64,000 bases of DNA from Lateolabrax maculatus (taxonomy: Eukaryota; Chordata; Actinopteri; Acropomatiformes; Lateolabracidae): the NCBI GenBank assembly GCA_031216445.1, contig CM062216.1:9111501-9175500 (forward strand), given 5' to 3'. This document shows, in pieces, positions 12,269 through 24,081 of the stretch (within the stretch, counting starts at the first letter, position 1; every line of letters starts with the position of its first letter). The notes beneath the pieces were generated by a model. It was not told the DNA's origin. It worked only from the letters and a program-made list of their open reading frames with translations, and did no database searches. The translations under genes and the position numbers were made by a program.

Positions 12269-13337
12269 TCCTGCGGTGAGACAGGAAACTCCCCCTGCAA
12301 CAAGGGAGACGTTGGCAGGCTATGTCGGTTATATTTAGTATCATTGTCCTCCATTATTTGACCAAAAAATGAGGGGAATATACATAAAAAAAGGCAAAAA
12401 CTGGTTGCTGAATATGGATGTAAAAACCCTTAAAAAAGCTCAGTATAAAAGCAGTTTATACTTTTTCCACCAATGTAATGTGCTACACTAGAGTCTTAAC
12501 AATGAAACCCGTCTCGTGGTTTTCGTTAAGGACTGATAATAACATCTATTTTGTTGAGATTAAGGCATACTCTGAGATCAGGGCAATATCCTAATGGAGG
12601 CAAAAACGTTTGGTGGATAAACCACGTTGTACGAGATGAGTTTTATGACATGTACTAGCCTGCACCTTGCCTGTGTGTGTGTGTGTGTTTGCAAAAACAA
12701 ACAAACAGTGAAAACAAGCATCCTTCACTGCTCTCACTGCTCTGCATGCAGTCTCATGACCGTCCTCTCCTCACCACAGGTCATAAGAGCCAAAAATACA
12801 CATGATCCGTTTCTTATATTGTCATGCTACTTTATTGTAAAGTGTTTTCTATTTCTTATACAGATATGTACAGATGTGGTTAAGATAAATAACTTATGAC
12901 AGGGTTTGTCACCTTTCTACCTAAAGAACTAGTGTCTAACTTTCTTTTTTCGGCCAACAGTGGAACTGAACTGAACTGAGTGTGTATCCTACTGTGCAGA
13001 TGTTTGAAAGATGTTTACCTGATGTAAGACTCAGATACACTCAGCGAGGCCTACAATGTAGCTTTAAAAAAACAAAAAAGCACAATAAACTGCCAGTATT
13101 TTATAGCACCGGAGCCTTTATTATAGGCTGCTGGCACATTCCCCTTTTGGCAGAATGACTGCCTGTACCAGGAAGAGACTCAACAAGCTGAACTATCCGT
13201 ACACAATGAACTCAATGTGAACAAGTAGAATGAGTCACCTCCGGTTTGTCTTCCTGTCTTTTTTAAAACGTCTAAAAACTCAGATTACATGTAGTTTCAG
13301 TGCTTTAAGACCACCTGACTCCTCTCCCTCCGGACGG

Positions 13338-13364
13338 AAAACAAACAAACAAACAAACAAACAA
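13338..13364. repeat. (AAAC)n microsatellite
   Basis: About seven AAAC units directly inside the GC-rich region in front of stard3. Confidence 0.9.
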
Positions 13365-13369
13365 GCTGT

Positions 13370-13930
13370 CTGACGCCGCCGCAGTCTCTGTCAGGCGAGC
13401 AAACCCCGTCAACCAGCGTCCAACAAAACACGAAACCGGACGGAGAATAAACGCCACACCATCGCTGGCGCACTTCTGTAGCGAACAAGCGCCGAACCGA
13501 CCGGCAGCGCAGCCGGCGGACCGGCCCCTGGTGTCGGCTGCCCCGGCTAGCTCGCCCCGGCTAACTCCGCCGAGGGTTTGCGAGCAACTTGCTCTCAACT
13601 GTGGAGGAGACAAAAAAAAAAAAAACAAACAAAAAACAAAACACCGAAAACAAACCGAGTCCCGAGTGAACAGCTACGGCAGGCGACGGCGTTACACTCG
13701 CGAAGTGAAGCTCACGCAGCTCCGCGTTCAACTGTTTCGGGGGTAAAAACAGACATTTGGGGGATTGGACTCACTTGGTTTACTGCACCATCCGCAGCGC
13801 CGGCCGGCTCTTCCGGGCGGACCGCTCAGAGAGTAAATACCGCGGCGAGATGAGTCGCCTGATGTCGGCGGAGTTCACGGTCACCGGCAGTGTTTGGTGC
13901 CCTGCTGCAGAGCCTGAGGTGAGCAACCAT
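13370..13930 (-). promoter_or_regulatory. stard3: CpG-rich promoter and non-coding exon 1 region of stard3
   Basis: CpG density rises sharply here compared with the AT-rich flanks, with many CGCCG, GGCGG and CCGGC words. This is the expected position of the stard3 transcription start, upstream on the minus strand of the first coding exon. A consensus donor (AA|GTGAGT on the minus strand) at 13773/13774 could end a 5' UTR exon that begins near 13850 and splices to 12268 plus a few bases; human STARD3 also has a non-coding exon 1. The exact start site is inferred. No TATA box was seen, which fits a CpG-island housekeeping-type promoter. Confidence 0.6.
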
Positions 13931-15330
13931 GACTATAATACTGTAACCAGCAGCTCCCACTGTGTTGATTGCGTTATCTTGCTGCTGCATGTCTCATCTG
14001 ATAATGCATATCATTTTGTTTTTTTTTTGTTTTTTATTGTTTGACAGTGTTTGATGTGTAATGCATGTAGTGTAGCAAAGTGTAAACCATCAGTTGTCCT
14101 TTTATCTTATATGTATAAATAATGTTATTCTTATACTGCCTTGTACAACCGCTTTAGGCAATGCTCTGTTGACCTGTGGCTGCACGGATTAAGGACATTT
14201 TAATTTTAACAGTGTTTTCTGGGTTAAGTGGGTGAAATGTCATAGATGACACAGAAAGTGTGCATGTAGAAAGAGATGAAAATGTGAAATGTGTCGTTTC
14301 AAGATGCAGCGATGCCTCAAATCAACACGTCAACAGCGCTCACTCTGTCAAACAATGCAAGAGAGTACACTGTGCTGGACTTCCGGTTTTGTTAGAAAAC
14401 ATAATATGGCATTAAAAAAAAACCTTGAAACAAATTCTTAGCAAGATGTAGTGACCAAAAAAAAAAAAAAAAAAAGAACAAATGATGTGTTTCAGAATAT
14501 GTTCTAAAAGGATTAGGTTAAATTCTTTACACACAGAGGTTATGTATACACTTAATAATGATATCATCTGAGAAAAACATTAAGTCACTTGTTTTGTTTG
14601 TTGTTCTCGAGTTTTACACTATATCAAGAGTAACTCTGTAGTGTTAAAAATATTCAATACAGGAAAGACATATAAGCAACTACAAATGGACAAATAAACA
14701 CCTGTTTAAACATCTGTGTGAACATCACCTCATAAAATATATGAAAGTAATTTATTTGTTTCATAGTTTTTCACTTTTTAATTAAATACAAAACAAGTTC
14801 AGCTCATGTCACATCAGTTGACTTAAACATGTTTGTGGATATTAACTTTTTGAAATAGCACAAATTTTAATAGGGATCGAATTCTTTTAGTAGATTTAGA
14901 TTGGACAGTGACTGTAGGTGCACACTGATAAAGAAAGAAGAATATTTTGGTGGTAAAACTTTTTTAATAGACCCTATTTTGTGTAACTAATAAGAACAAC
15001 TCTATGTGAGTTTACCTTCCTCTGTATCTGTCAAAATGAGTAAAGGCAGGCTGTTAACTACTTTCTGGTCCACTTTGCACTGGAAAGGCATTTTTTTCTG
15101 ATTTCACATGAGAATGAATTTCAAATAAAAAAACTAACGGACTAACTGATCATTTTATGAATTGTTCTTCTTTACACATGCACACAACTATTTTTTTCCT
15201 ATATTTGATGATAATCTGTTGTTTATGTTAAATAAACAGTGTTTTTGTTTTGGGAATCAAAACTAATGAAAATGCACATTCACTTGGATGCATTCAAATC
15301 TCACGCACACAGTTTAAAGGAGAAAAAGGA
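13931..15330. other. Intergenic, stard3 to ppp1r1b, nothing identified
   Basis: AT-rich DNA with short A runs (for example 14457-14475). No exon-like structure was found on either strand. It separates the stard3 promoter from the 3' side of ppp1r1b. Confidence 0.5.
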
Positions 15331-16525
15331 AAGACTGTTTATTTTGATATCATATTGTTGCTCACTTTAAAACAACCACATCACATTGAGAAACAAGAGA
15401 ATGGAAAAAAAAATAAAACAAAAATAAAGACAGAATAAGCATAAGAGTTCACACATGTCTTTCCATGGTTGTTCTCCTCTGACCCGGGAGCAGAGGGGAG
15501 CTGGACAGAGAGCCGAGGAGGGAGGACAGCGTCGGCCGCAGAGCCTCAACACACACAACCTGTTCATCCAGTCATCCCACAATTTGGGCAGGTCAGAGGT
15601 TAAAAAAGTTTCACACAGTTTTTATATACAAACTGCAGCCCACATGATTCAAAACAGCAAGATTTATTCATCCTGTGGCACAACTGGAAACATTCTTCTA
15701 TCATCCAAACCTGTATCTTTAATTAAACTGGAAATTAAATTAGATAGACGCTGACTAATAACATTTAAAAATTGAGAAAAGAGAGACTAAGTGAATATCT
15801 GTGGTAAAAAGACTACAGAAAGCTTGTGCAGTGACCATTTTGCTCAGATGTCAGTCATACATTAACTGCAGTGCCTGGTTTTAGGCTCTGTGCTGCATGC
15901 TACTGTATATGCAGGCTTGTGAGTTGATTATAGTATATAGACAGTAGAAACAGGACAGAGCTGAGCTACTTGTACACTGGACGTTAGATTAGAAAAATAG
16001 CTCTTACAACAGACTCATGACATACAAATCATGAGAGTGAGCAGTTAAAAAGATGACAATAGAAAAGTGTGAACATACAAAAGGGAATCTGAGCACTGAG
16101 AAATCCCAAATGGGTCATCAGTATTGGAAAAGATTTTAAATTACATCATTTTATTTTTTTTCGATTCCTCAACATGGTGTCAGTTCAAATGTGTGATGCA
16201 TGGAGGCAATGGTTAGGTTCTGTATTCCAAACATATTAGAGGTAGCTTTGCCCTTTAAAGATAAATTTGAAGTATACTCAAATATGAAAAGTTTGGTAGG
16301 AAATAACAACAGACAAACACTCCCCTGCTCATGGATTTAACACAATTATAAACAAACGTTTTGGTTCTTATTAATGAGTCATACATAAAGTGATGCTCCA
16401 GCAGTAGATTGTGATACATGTTTCTATCTTACATTTTTATCCTTTTATAGGCTTCAGTTGTCACTATTGGAATCTTTGCAATCTTTCAAGAGGTCAAAGT
16501 CACAAAACATAAGATTCTGTCCTGT

Positions 16526-16531
16526 TTTATT
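16526..16531 (-). terminator. ppp1r1b: Candidate poly(A) signal for ppp1r1b
   Basis: AATAAA on the minus strand (TTTATT on plus) about 1.07 kb past the ppp1r1b stop codon. It would give a 3' UTR of about 1.1 kb. Another AATAAA lies near 15340, so a longer 3' UTR is possible. Confidence 0.35.
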
Positions 16532-17597
16532 TTGTGTGGTAACTAAACACAGCTCTGATACGGTGTTAGGTAAGTAAACCGTCTGAAATCAATGAGATCA
16601 AATTAAAAAACTGTAATCCTGGATTACGTGATGCATCGTTTCCCATGAATCCCTCATGCTTAGGTAGGCAATTTGAATCTCACACAGGAATGGCAGACTC
16701 CGCCACTCACAATGTAAAAACTACTGTGTAGAGAGGAAATTACACAATGAATGGCTAATGTTGACCATAAATAGCATTTAAACTAGATTGAATTCCATGA
16801 AAATATGAGTTATAATTGTAAGATCTTAATACAAGGTAGATGTTGGGTTGGAGTTTCACTTTAAACCTGTCATTCCTACTTTCCACCAACAGATGACAGC
16901 ACATGCACATTTAATCACAGGGCTAAACATTGAACATGCTGCAAATCAGAACTATGATGTAGGCTGTGGTTTCAAAACGAAGTGGAACATATACAGCACA
17001 CATTTAAAGACTTTCAAGTACTTTTGAAAGGGTCGTGAATGAGACAGTCTTTGTGCCCAAGAAAGTTTACATGTGTGTATTTACTGTGGTAATTATTACC
17101 ATCTTTAAAGGAACATATAGCTCTGTCCAGAAGCGTTAAGGTAGAGAGAGGACTGGTCTTACAAGGTATTTGGTCATGTTGACCTTGGCCCCCCCACTCT
17201 AATTATCAACATAGGGGCATTAGGGCTAAAGTGGCGTCTGTAGTCTGCTCTGTCAGTAGATCATTCCTCACCTGCTCATACAGGCTGACTCCTCATACAC
17301 AAACTCCCTCTCTGTCCTCTCTTTAATCCACCTCACCCTTTAGAGGTCAAGCAGTACAGACGTCCTCGCTCACTCACACGTTTGATTTCATGGAAGTTTC
17401 TTTCGTTCAGCTGACCCACTGCTCTCATCCCCACTTGTGCATTCAGTCTCCACACATCCACCAAACAGCACACGCATTCCCTCAGCTCCTCTGAGTTCTT
17501 CAGATTTTAAACCCTTTTGACAAAAAAATTCTTTCCTCCAAATGTTTCTCTCCTTCTCTTTCTCTCTCTCTATTCTCTCTCTCTTTCTCTTTCTCTC

Positions 17598-20105
17598 TCA
17601 GTTACTCCCCCGACTGTTCTCCTGTGTCGTCTGCTCAATTTTGTACCCCTCCTCGTCATCATCCTCCTCCTCCTCCTCCTCCTGCGCTGCTTGGATCTGC
17701 ATGGCCGTCTCCCTCACGCTGGAAAACCTGTCTGACTGCTCAGTAGTCGCCGTCTCTTGGTGATCTGAAGAGACAAAGACTGATGTCAGAAGAAGCAGTA
17801 AAATCATCACACCAGTTTTGCTTTTGGTAATTGTTACCGTTGAATTCAATGTATCATAACTATCAGGAGTGTCTTTGGTTTGGATTAAGATGCTTAAGCA
17901 GTTAATGAAAGAGATGCCTGATAGGAAGACACTAGTATTGACAGTAGAGCTGATATCGATTCATTTAAGTAATTTTCTTAAAGCATAAATGCCATCATTT
18001 CTTTCCTGTCTGCCTGTCAAATATGTAGGATAGATTTCTTTCACATTATTTATTGACGATCTGTAGACCCAATGATTAATCAGTTAATTAGAGAAAATTA
18101 TTGGCATATTAATTGATGATGAAAATAATCAGTAGTTGCAGCCCTAATTGACAATAAAGTGATGTATAATCAATTCAGATATGGGCATGTATTTGAGAAG
18201 ATGGGCTGTACTATATAGAAATGTGAAGGAGTAATATTTCGGGTGACACATGAATTTCGTGTTTGTGTTTCTTTGCGAACCCTCTTCAGGAGGTCAGATT
18301 CGAGGTTGAGCCCAAACTGTGTCACTAGACTAAAGAACAGATGAATTGTGATCAAAGGACCCAATCAGGATGTTTCAACAACCTGTATGGGCACTTTGTG
18401 TTTCACCAGCTTCCACAAAGGGATTTATTAAGTAAGCCTGTCATCTGGGCCGACAGAGCAATAATACTAAATGAAATGCCACTGTTCTCATGTGATAAAA
18501 TGGAGATTTAAAAAAACAATAATTTTGCAGCATGAAAATAAACAAATTAATAAGGGAGTATATATACAAAAAAGTTCCCTTGAATTTGAGATTTGTTTTG
18601 CTGGAGATTAAACCTGCTCAGATATTTTTTGCAGCACATAACTCAAACTCAGTATAAAAGGTTTTACTCTCTGCACTAAGGTATAAAAAAAGAAAATAAA
18701 AGTTGAAACAGAGTAGAATCCAGAGCAGGATCAGTACAGACAGCCTGCTCTCTGTGCTTATTAATCCTGTCTGGCCTCTCCAACTGGTGTAGGTGTTGGG
18801 TCCAGGCCTTTAGTCTGCTGCAGTGTACCCTCTGACGGATTTGGGGCGAGAAACAAAGAGCTAATATGACACTGGGGCGGTCTCGCATTGCACAGAGCTT
18901 CACCTGTGTTGATGGTCAACACAGAGGAGCTTACAATACCCTGAAAACTGCAGGAGACTTTTCCCCTAAGAAGTGCAGCTCTGTTCGACTGGGAACAAAT
19001 ATTTTTAGATCTCATTTGTTTTGGGAGCAAAGAATATAAAATTTCAAGCTGTGAACAAAAGCACCAGCGACTGAGTGTCATTGCAGGTGTCATTTCTTGC
19101 CCTTTTATCGCTGTCTGTGCCTACTTTATGTTTGTTTTTCAGTCATCTTGTACTGCATGACAAATGAAATTACTTTCTTAATTTAACATTAATTAGTTTT
19201 TCCACATTTGTAAAATGCAAACATGATGGTGTCAGATTTTGAATCCTGCTGCTGTTTCACATACTGTAACAAAGTGTGAATTTGACAGTAAAGTTTGTGA
19301 TGTAAAGGGTTTCTAGTCTGGTAGAGAGTTTCTCCAGTGATCTGATGTGATGCATCTACGTAAATGGAAACACTTGGGAACAGTAAAATAATAATGAGAC
19401 CGAAAACCTTTGACTAACTAACTGACTAACTGAGGTTTGTTGTGACACATTGTCTATCTTGGGCAACTTCACAAGTCTGTAAAACATGATTAAGAAGGAT
19501 AATCAATGATGGCTTCTTGAATTTTGAAAATCTTAAACTAAGTGAAATGGGTGCAGACACCGGGGGATAAATATAAAGGAAAATTGAAAACTGGACCATT
19601 CACACAAACCTGAAGGAAAAATACACCTTTAGATACTCGTACCCCACATATATCACCAGCCTGTGGTGTCCACAACATTATATCTGATAAAGGATTTCCA
19701 TTTTCTATAGAATACCCATTTTACTTTATTTTTTAAGATTTTGTAAATACAGGACATTTGTTTCTCAAAGTGCCATCACACCATGTATCTTATTTCCAAT
19801 TTTCCAGAGCAGATAAGAAAAACACACACTGAACCAGGCCTAGAAAATGAAAACAGAACGGTTCTGTTTTTAGCAGTGTTAAAGTGCCACTGTGTGCAGT
19901 GCTGCTGCTGTTGGGGATCCATCCAGGTGACAGAGAGCCTCCCTCTCACCAGCAGCTTTGGTGGGAGATGTTTCCTCCCCCTCCTCTCTGTGCCAGTGGT
20001 CCTCATCTTCCTCCCCCTCACGAGGGTCTTCCAAAGCGGGGTAGACACCTAGGTTCTGCATATGTGCTTCAGCCATCTTCTGCACAGCTACACACACGTA
20101 AACAC

Positions 20106-20151
<46 letters not shown>

Positions 20152-23100
20152 GGGAGACGGCCACACAAACACAAGGACACAGACACAAGGATAGAGGGAT
20201 ATGTTGTTTTGGTTTTACCACGCTTCAACACTGTCAGTTTTTATCAAGCCTCACAGGGACTTTTAAATACATGCCAGTTAGGCAGGAAGCCAATTACACA
20301 CATGCACTGACAGACAGACGTGCAGGCAACTGCAACACTGTATCCCACACTGATTTTTACAGTAGAGCCTCTGCTGTTGTTTTCTATCCTTTCTCTCACC
20401 CTGATTTCCCATCTGTTTGTTTGTACCCTCATCTTTCCTCGTATGCCCGCCCTCCTCAGCGTTCTCGCTTTGCAGTGCTGACTCACACTCCCCTCCCTCC
20501 CTCCCTATACACTCTCCTCTCACTCTTTCACACCCTCAGATATACCGTGCGGCAGTGAGGCAGGTCACTTATCGTAGTCTGAGGTAGGTTATGTAATTAA
20601 AAACCATTCCGAGGTAGCTCTCTCTTTCACTCCCGGCATCTAAGCTGATGAAGGGCAGATTTCTGATGCAGCAACAAGGCTTCCTGGCTCATTATATCAT
20701 CACTCAACATGCAACACACTCCCAGAAATCCCCATTAAATTAAGCTCCGCTGACAAGCTCTGAAATGTAGATTTCTGCTCCCTAACAACCACATGCAACA
20801 CAAGAAGCCACATGCATAAAGACACAAAAGTACATGTTTGTGTTTATGTATGTGTTTCGATCTAGCCTAAATGTGTGTGTTTATGTCTGTGTGTGTGTCT
20901 ATTTGTGTGTGTGTGTGTGTTTGCCACAGCTGACTGTAATCCTGGATGATCCAGACTTTCCTAGACTCACACTCAGTGTCTCACAGCTGTCACACTTTAA
21001 TCTCTCTCTTTCTCCCTTTCTCTAATTCCGTCACACACAAATATACGGATCCTGTTGTAGAGTAGTGTAGTGACTGTACACTAAGAGCAGAAACACATAT
21101 ATACAGGCCTATGTATATCACACATTCCAATGCACAGAAAAAAGGAAATAAAGACCCTTAATTGCATATCCCATCTGTCACATGCATTTTTTTCTTTGTC
21201 TGCTATCATGAAGCATGGAAAGCAAGGAGGAAATTGACTGCAGCGAAGCACGGTAGAACAAAGAGGACTTAAACACAAGGATGAATCACAACACACAACC
21301 ACCACCTGTAGTATCAATACTGCTCGCCCCTACCTCTGAGTGATGGAGGCTGATACACGTTTGGATTGACACGTTTTGGTTTGAGCACTCCGTTCTCTCC
21401 TACGACCCACTGCGAACAAAGAGAGAGGAACATTAACCCTGATCTTTCTCATAAATTTCTCTTTAAAAATCCACACCAGACATGATTTAAGACATAAACA
21501 TATTCTGCTGGGAATAGAAATGTGTGGCTGAAATCCAGAATGATTGAATATGCAAATATTGTTCATTTCAGAAGTTTAACTGCTCGACATTAGATGTCTC
21601 CTACTTCACTGAAAAGTAAATTCTCAGTGTATGTGCACTGACGACTTCAATTTTCTATGTCGCACTTGTGGACTTGAATACTGGACCCTGATTGGCTCCA
21701 AACAATTTGTGATGTCACAAAATCCTGCTTGTAGGTGCACAGATCAGATTGAAGGTGAGCACAGAGAAACTTTACCCCTTCAGCAGATGATCAACATCCA
21801 AGTGAAGTAACAATTCACAAAACAGAAAGCAATAAGCATTTAGTTAAATTCAAATTCACATATGTCTCGTTCCAAAACTTCACAGAAGAAGACAAAGTCA
21901 GGCCATTTAATTATATAGCACATTACATACACAGTGGCAATAAGTGTTTTACAAAATTACATTAAAGATGATGATGCAGTTTATGATGCCGACATTAAGA
22001 GACATATTCAAACCCAAGAAACCTTGTTTTTCATGGTTGCACCTTTACATCAAATGAGAACATTTTGTATGTCCTATTTTCCATTTATTTATATGTCATA
22101 GTCACTACATGAGGCAGGTAAGGCAACTTTTGCAAGACAGGTTTGGCGATTCAGAAACATCAGTATTTGCCATGTGTTACCTTCCCCTAAAATATTGCCT
22201 AGCATGTTTAATCTTTTGACACGTTACGATCTTCACTAGAGGTTCACGTGACATTCTTATCACATGGAGGTTCACTTACTTGGTTTTTCTGAATCTTTCA
22301 ACCACATATTGTGGCCTTCCTCAGTGGAGGAGATTTCTGTCAAACTGCTATTTCTAAGGTCAAGAATGAACGTTCGAGCTCAGGGAATTTAAAATGTTTA
22401 AAAAGGTTCAACAAAAAAGTTCTTGGGTTTGAACAAAGTTTGACCACACAACAGATGATATGTGGTTGTGATGATGAACACGTCTGAGGATCCAGCAGGA
22501 CTGAAAAAGTTACAACATTACAAAGTAAATACCAGTTGGGAGCTGATATTTACAAAGTAGACAGTAGATAATAGAACACATCATTATGTTAACACTGAAA
22601 TGGCAAACTCTAAAATGGTACCTTGTGGGTGATGAGGACAGATGAGAATGCGCAGACATGTATTATAGAAAAGTGTTTTGACTTCACCTTTACCTGATGG
22701 GTGGACTGATCATCCTCAGGAGATGATTGGTCGGCTACTCTAAACAGCGTGGCAGGTGTGGGCCTCCTGCGCCGGATCTATAATCAAAACACACACACAC
22801 AGACATAAAGGGCAGCCATAAATAAATGAATAATTAAACTGGCCAACACTGTATTATTAATAATGCTCAGCACAAAGCCGTATCAATCAGATGGGAATCT
22901 TGACAGTTCATGCTGGTGAAGGGCATGCTGGGGCCTCGCTAACTTCATTAGTGCTGCTGCCCAGTTGGATGCTGGGTCAACAGCCAACAGCAAGTTTTAG
23001 CACTCAATACTGGTCAGGACAGAGCACACGCCACGGTCAGTAGAGCAGAGGAAGACTCATTATGTAACTTTCTCATTTCATAGACAGATACAGTGAACAG

Positions 23101-24044
23101 CGAAAGGCAAGTCATGTAGAACAGAAGCTCAATTGATGCCTGTTGCTCAAGTTTCAAATTATCCAGCATTTAATAAGTATTAAAGCTTTTGATACAGGAT
23201 TTATTTGAACTGAATGAGCTCTTCACACACCACACAACGTAGCAAGTGTGTTTGGTCACCTGAGTGCCCCATGTAGGCTACGGTCATATATACCGTAACA
23301 AACAGAGGGGCCATGGAAAAGAGAATTTTAGACTAAATGAGCTCCAGCAATCAGCCCAGACACTTCCTTCCTCTGGCCAGTCTCCCTGTTCAACCTCACA
23401 CACTACTCCCGGGAGGCTCAAGCCAGGTCGCTGTCGGGCTGAGAGCAGGCGGCCAGACAGACTGCAGGTCTGCACATCACCTCTAGTAGAAGTCACTGTA
23501 GGCAGTGAACTCTCTGTCCTCACAGGAACAAATGCCCTGCTGTGCCCCTCCAACTCTCCAACATCGTGCCCTTCCTGTGGGACTGCAGTCTTTCACGGTT
23601 TCTTTTGACAGCAACACTGTTGATACTGATACTCAGTATAGTAAGTCATACTCCACCAAACATCTTTTGAGTCACCCCCTGTAGAGTTGAAAAGAGGGTG
23701 TAAAAGTTTATAGCTCACTAACAGGGTTATGTATGAGGACAGGGATAGAAGTTGTATAACTAAACTGTAGGTTTTAAATATTTGGTTTTGGACCCTTGGA
23801 ACTTGCTTTGGAAATTCTGATGGACTCTTAGGGATTTTCTGACATTTCAATTTTGATTCATCAAAAGAAAAGGCTACAGATTAATAAGTGATGAAAAAAC
23901 TTGTTGGTTGCCACCCTATATACAGGTTTGCAGAAAGTAAGTTGATTCTGCTGCAGGAGTGGTTTGAGAGGCGTCTGTTGATGTTTTGCAATTTTTTTCC
24001 AGGGGTGGAAACTACCTAATTTCCCTTCGGGGATGAATAAAGTA

Positions 24045-24081
<37 letters not shown>

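Noticed and set aside
13850..13920. A short plus-strand exon-like frame (MSRLMSAEFTVTG followed by a GTGAGC donor)
   Set aside because: It lies in the CpG-rich stard3 promoter; no matching downstream exon or homologue was found, so it is probably chance, though a divergent transcript is possible.
19884..20558. A 224-codon plus-strand open frame
   Set aside because: It overlaps ppp1r1b exon 4 on the opposite strand and a (CA)n microsatellite; the minus-strand exon explains the open frame.
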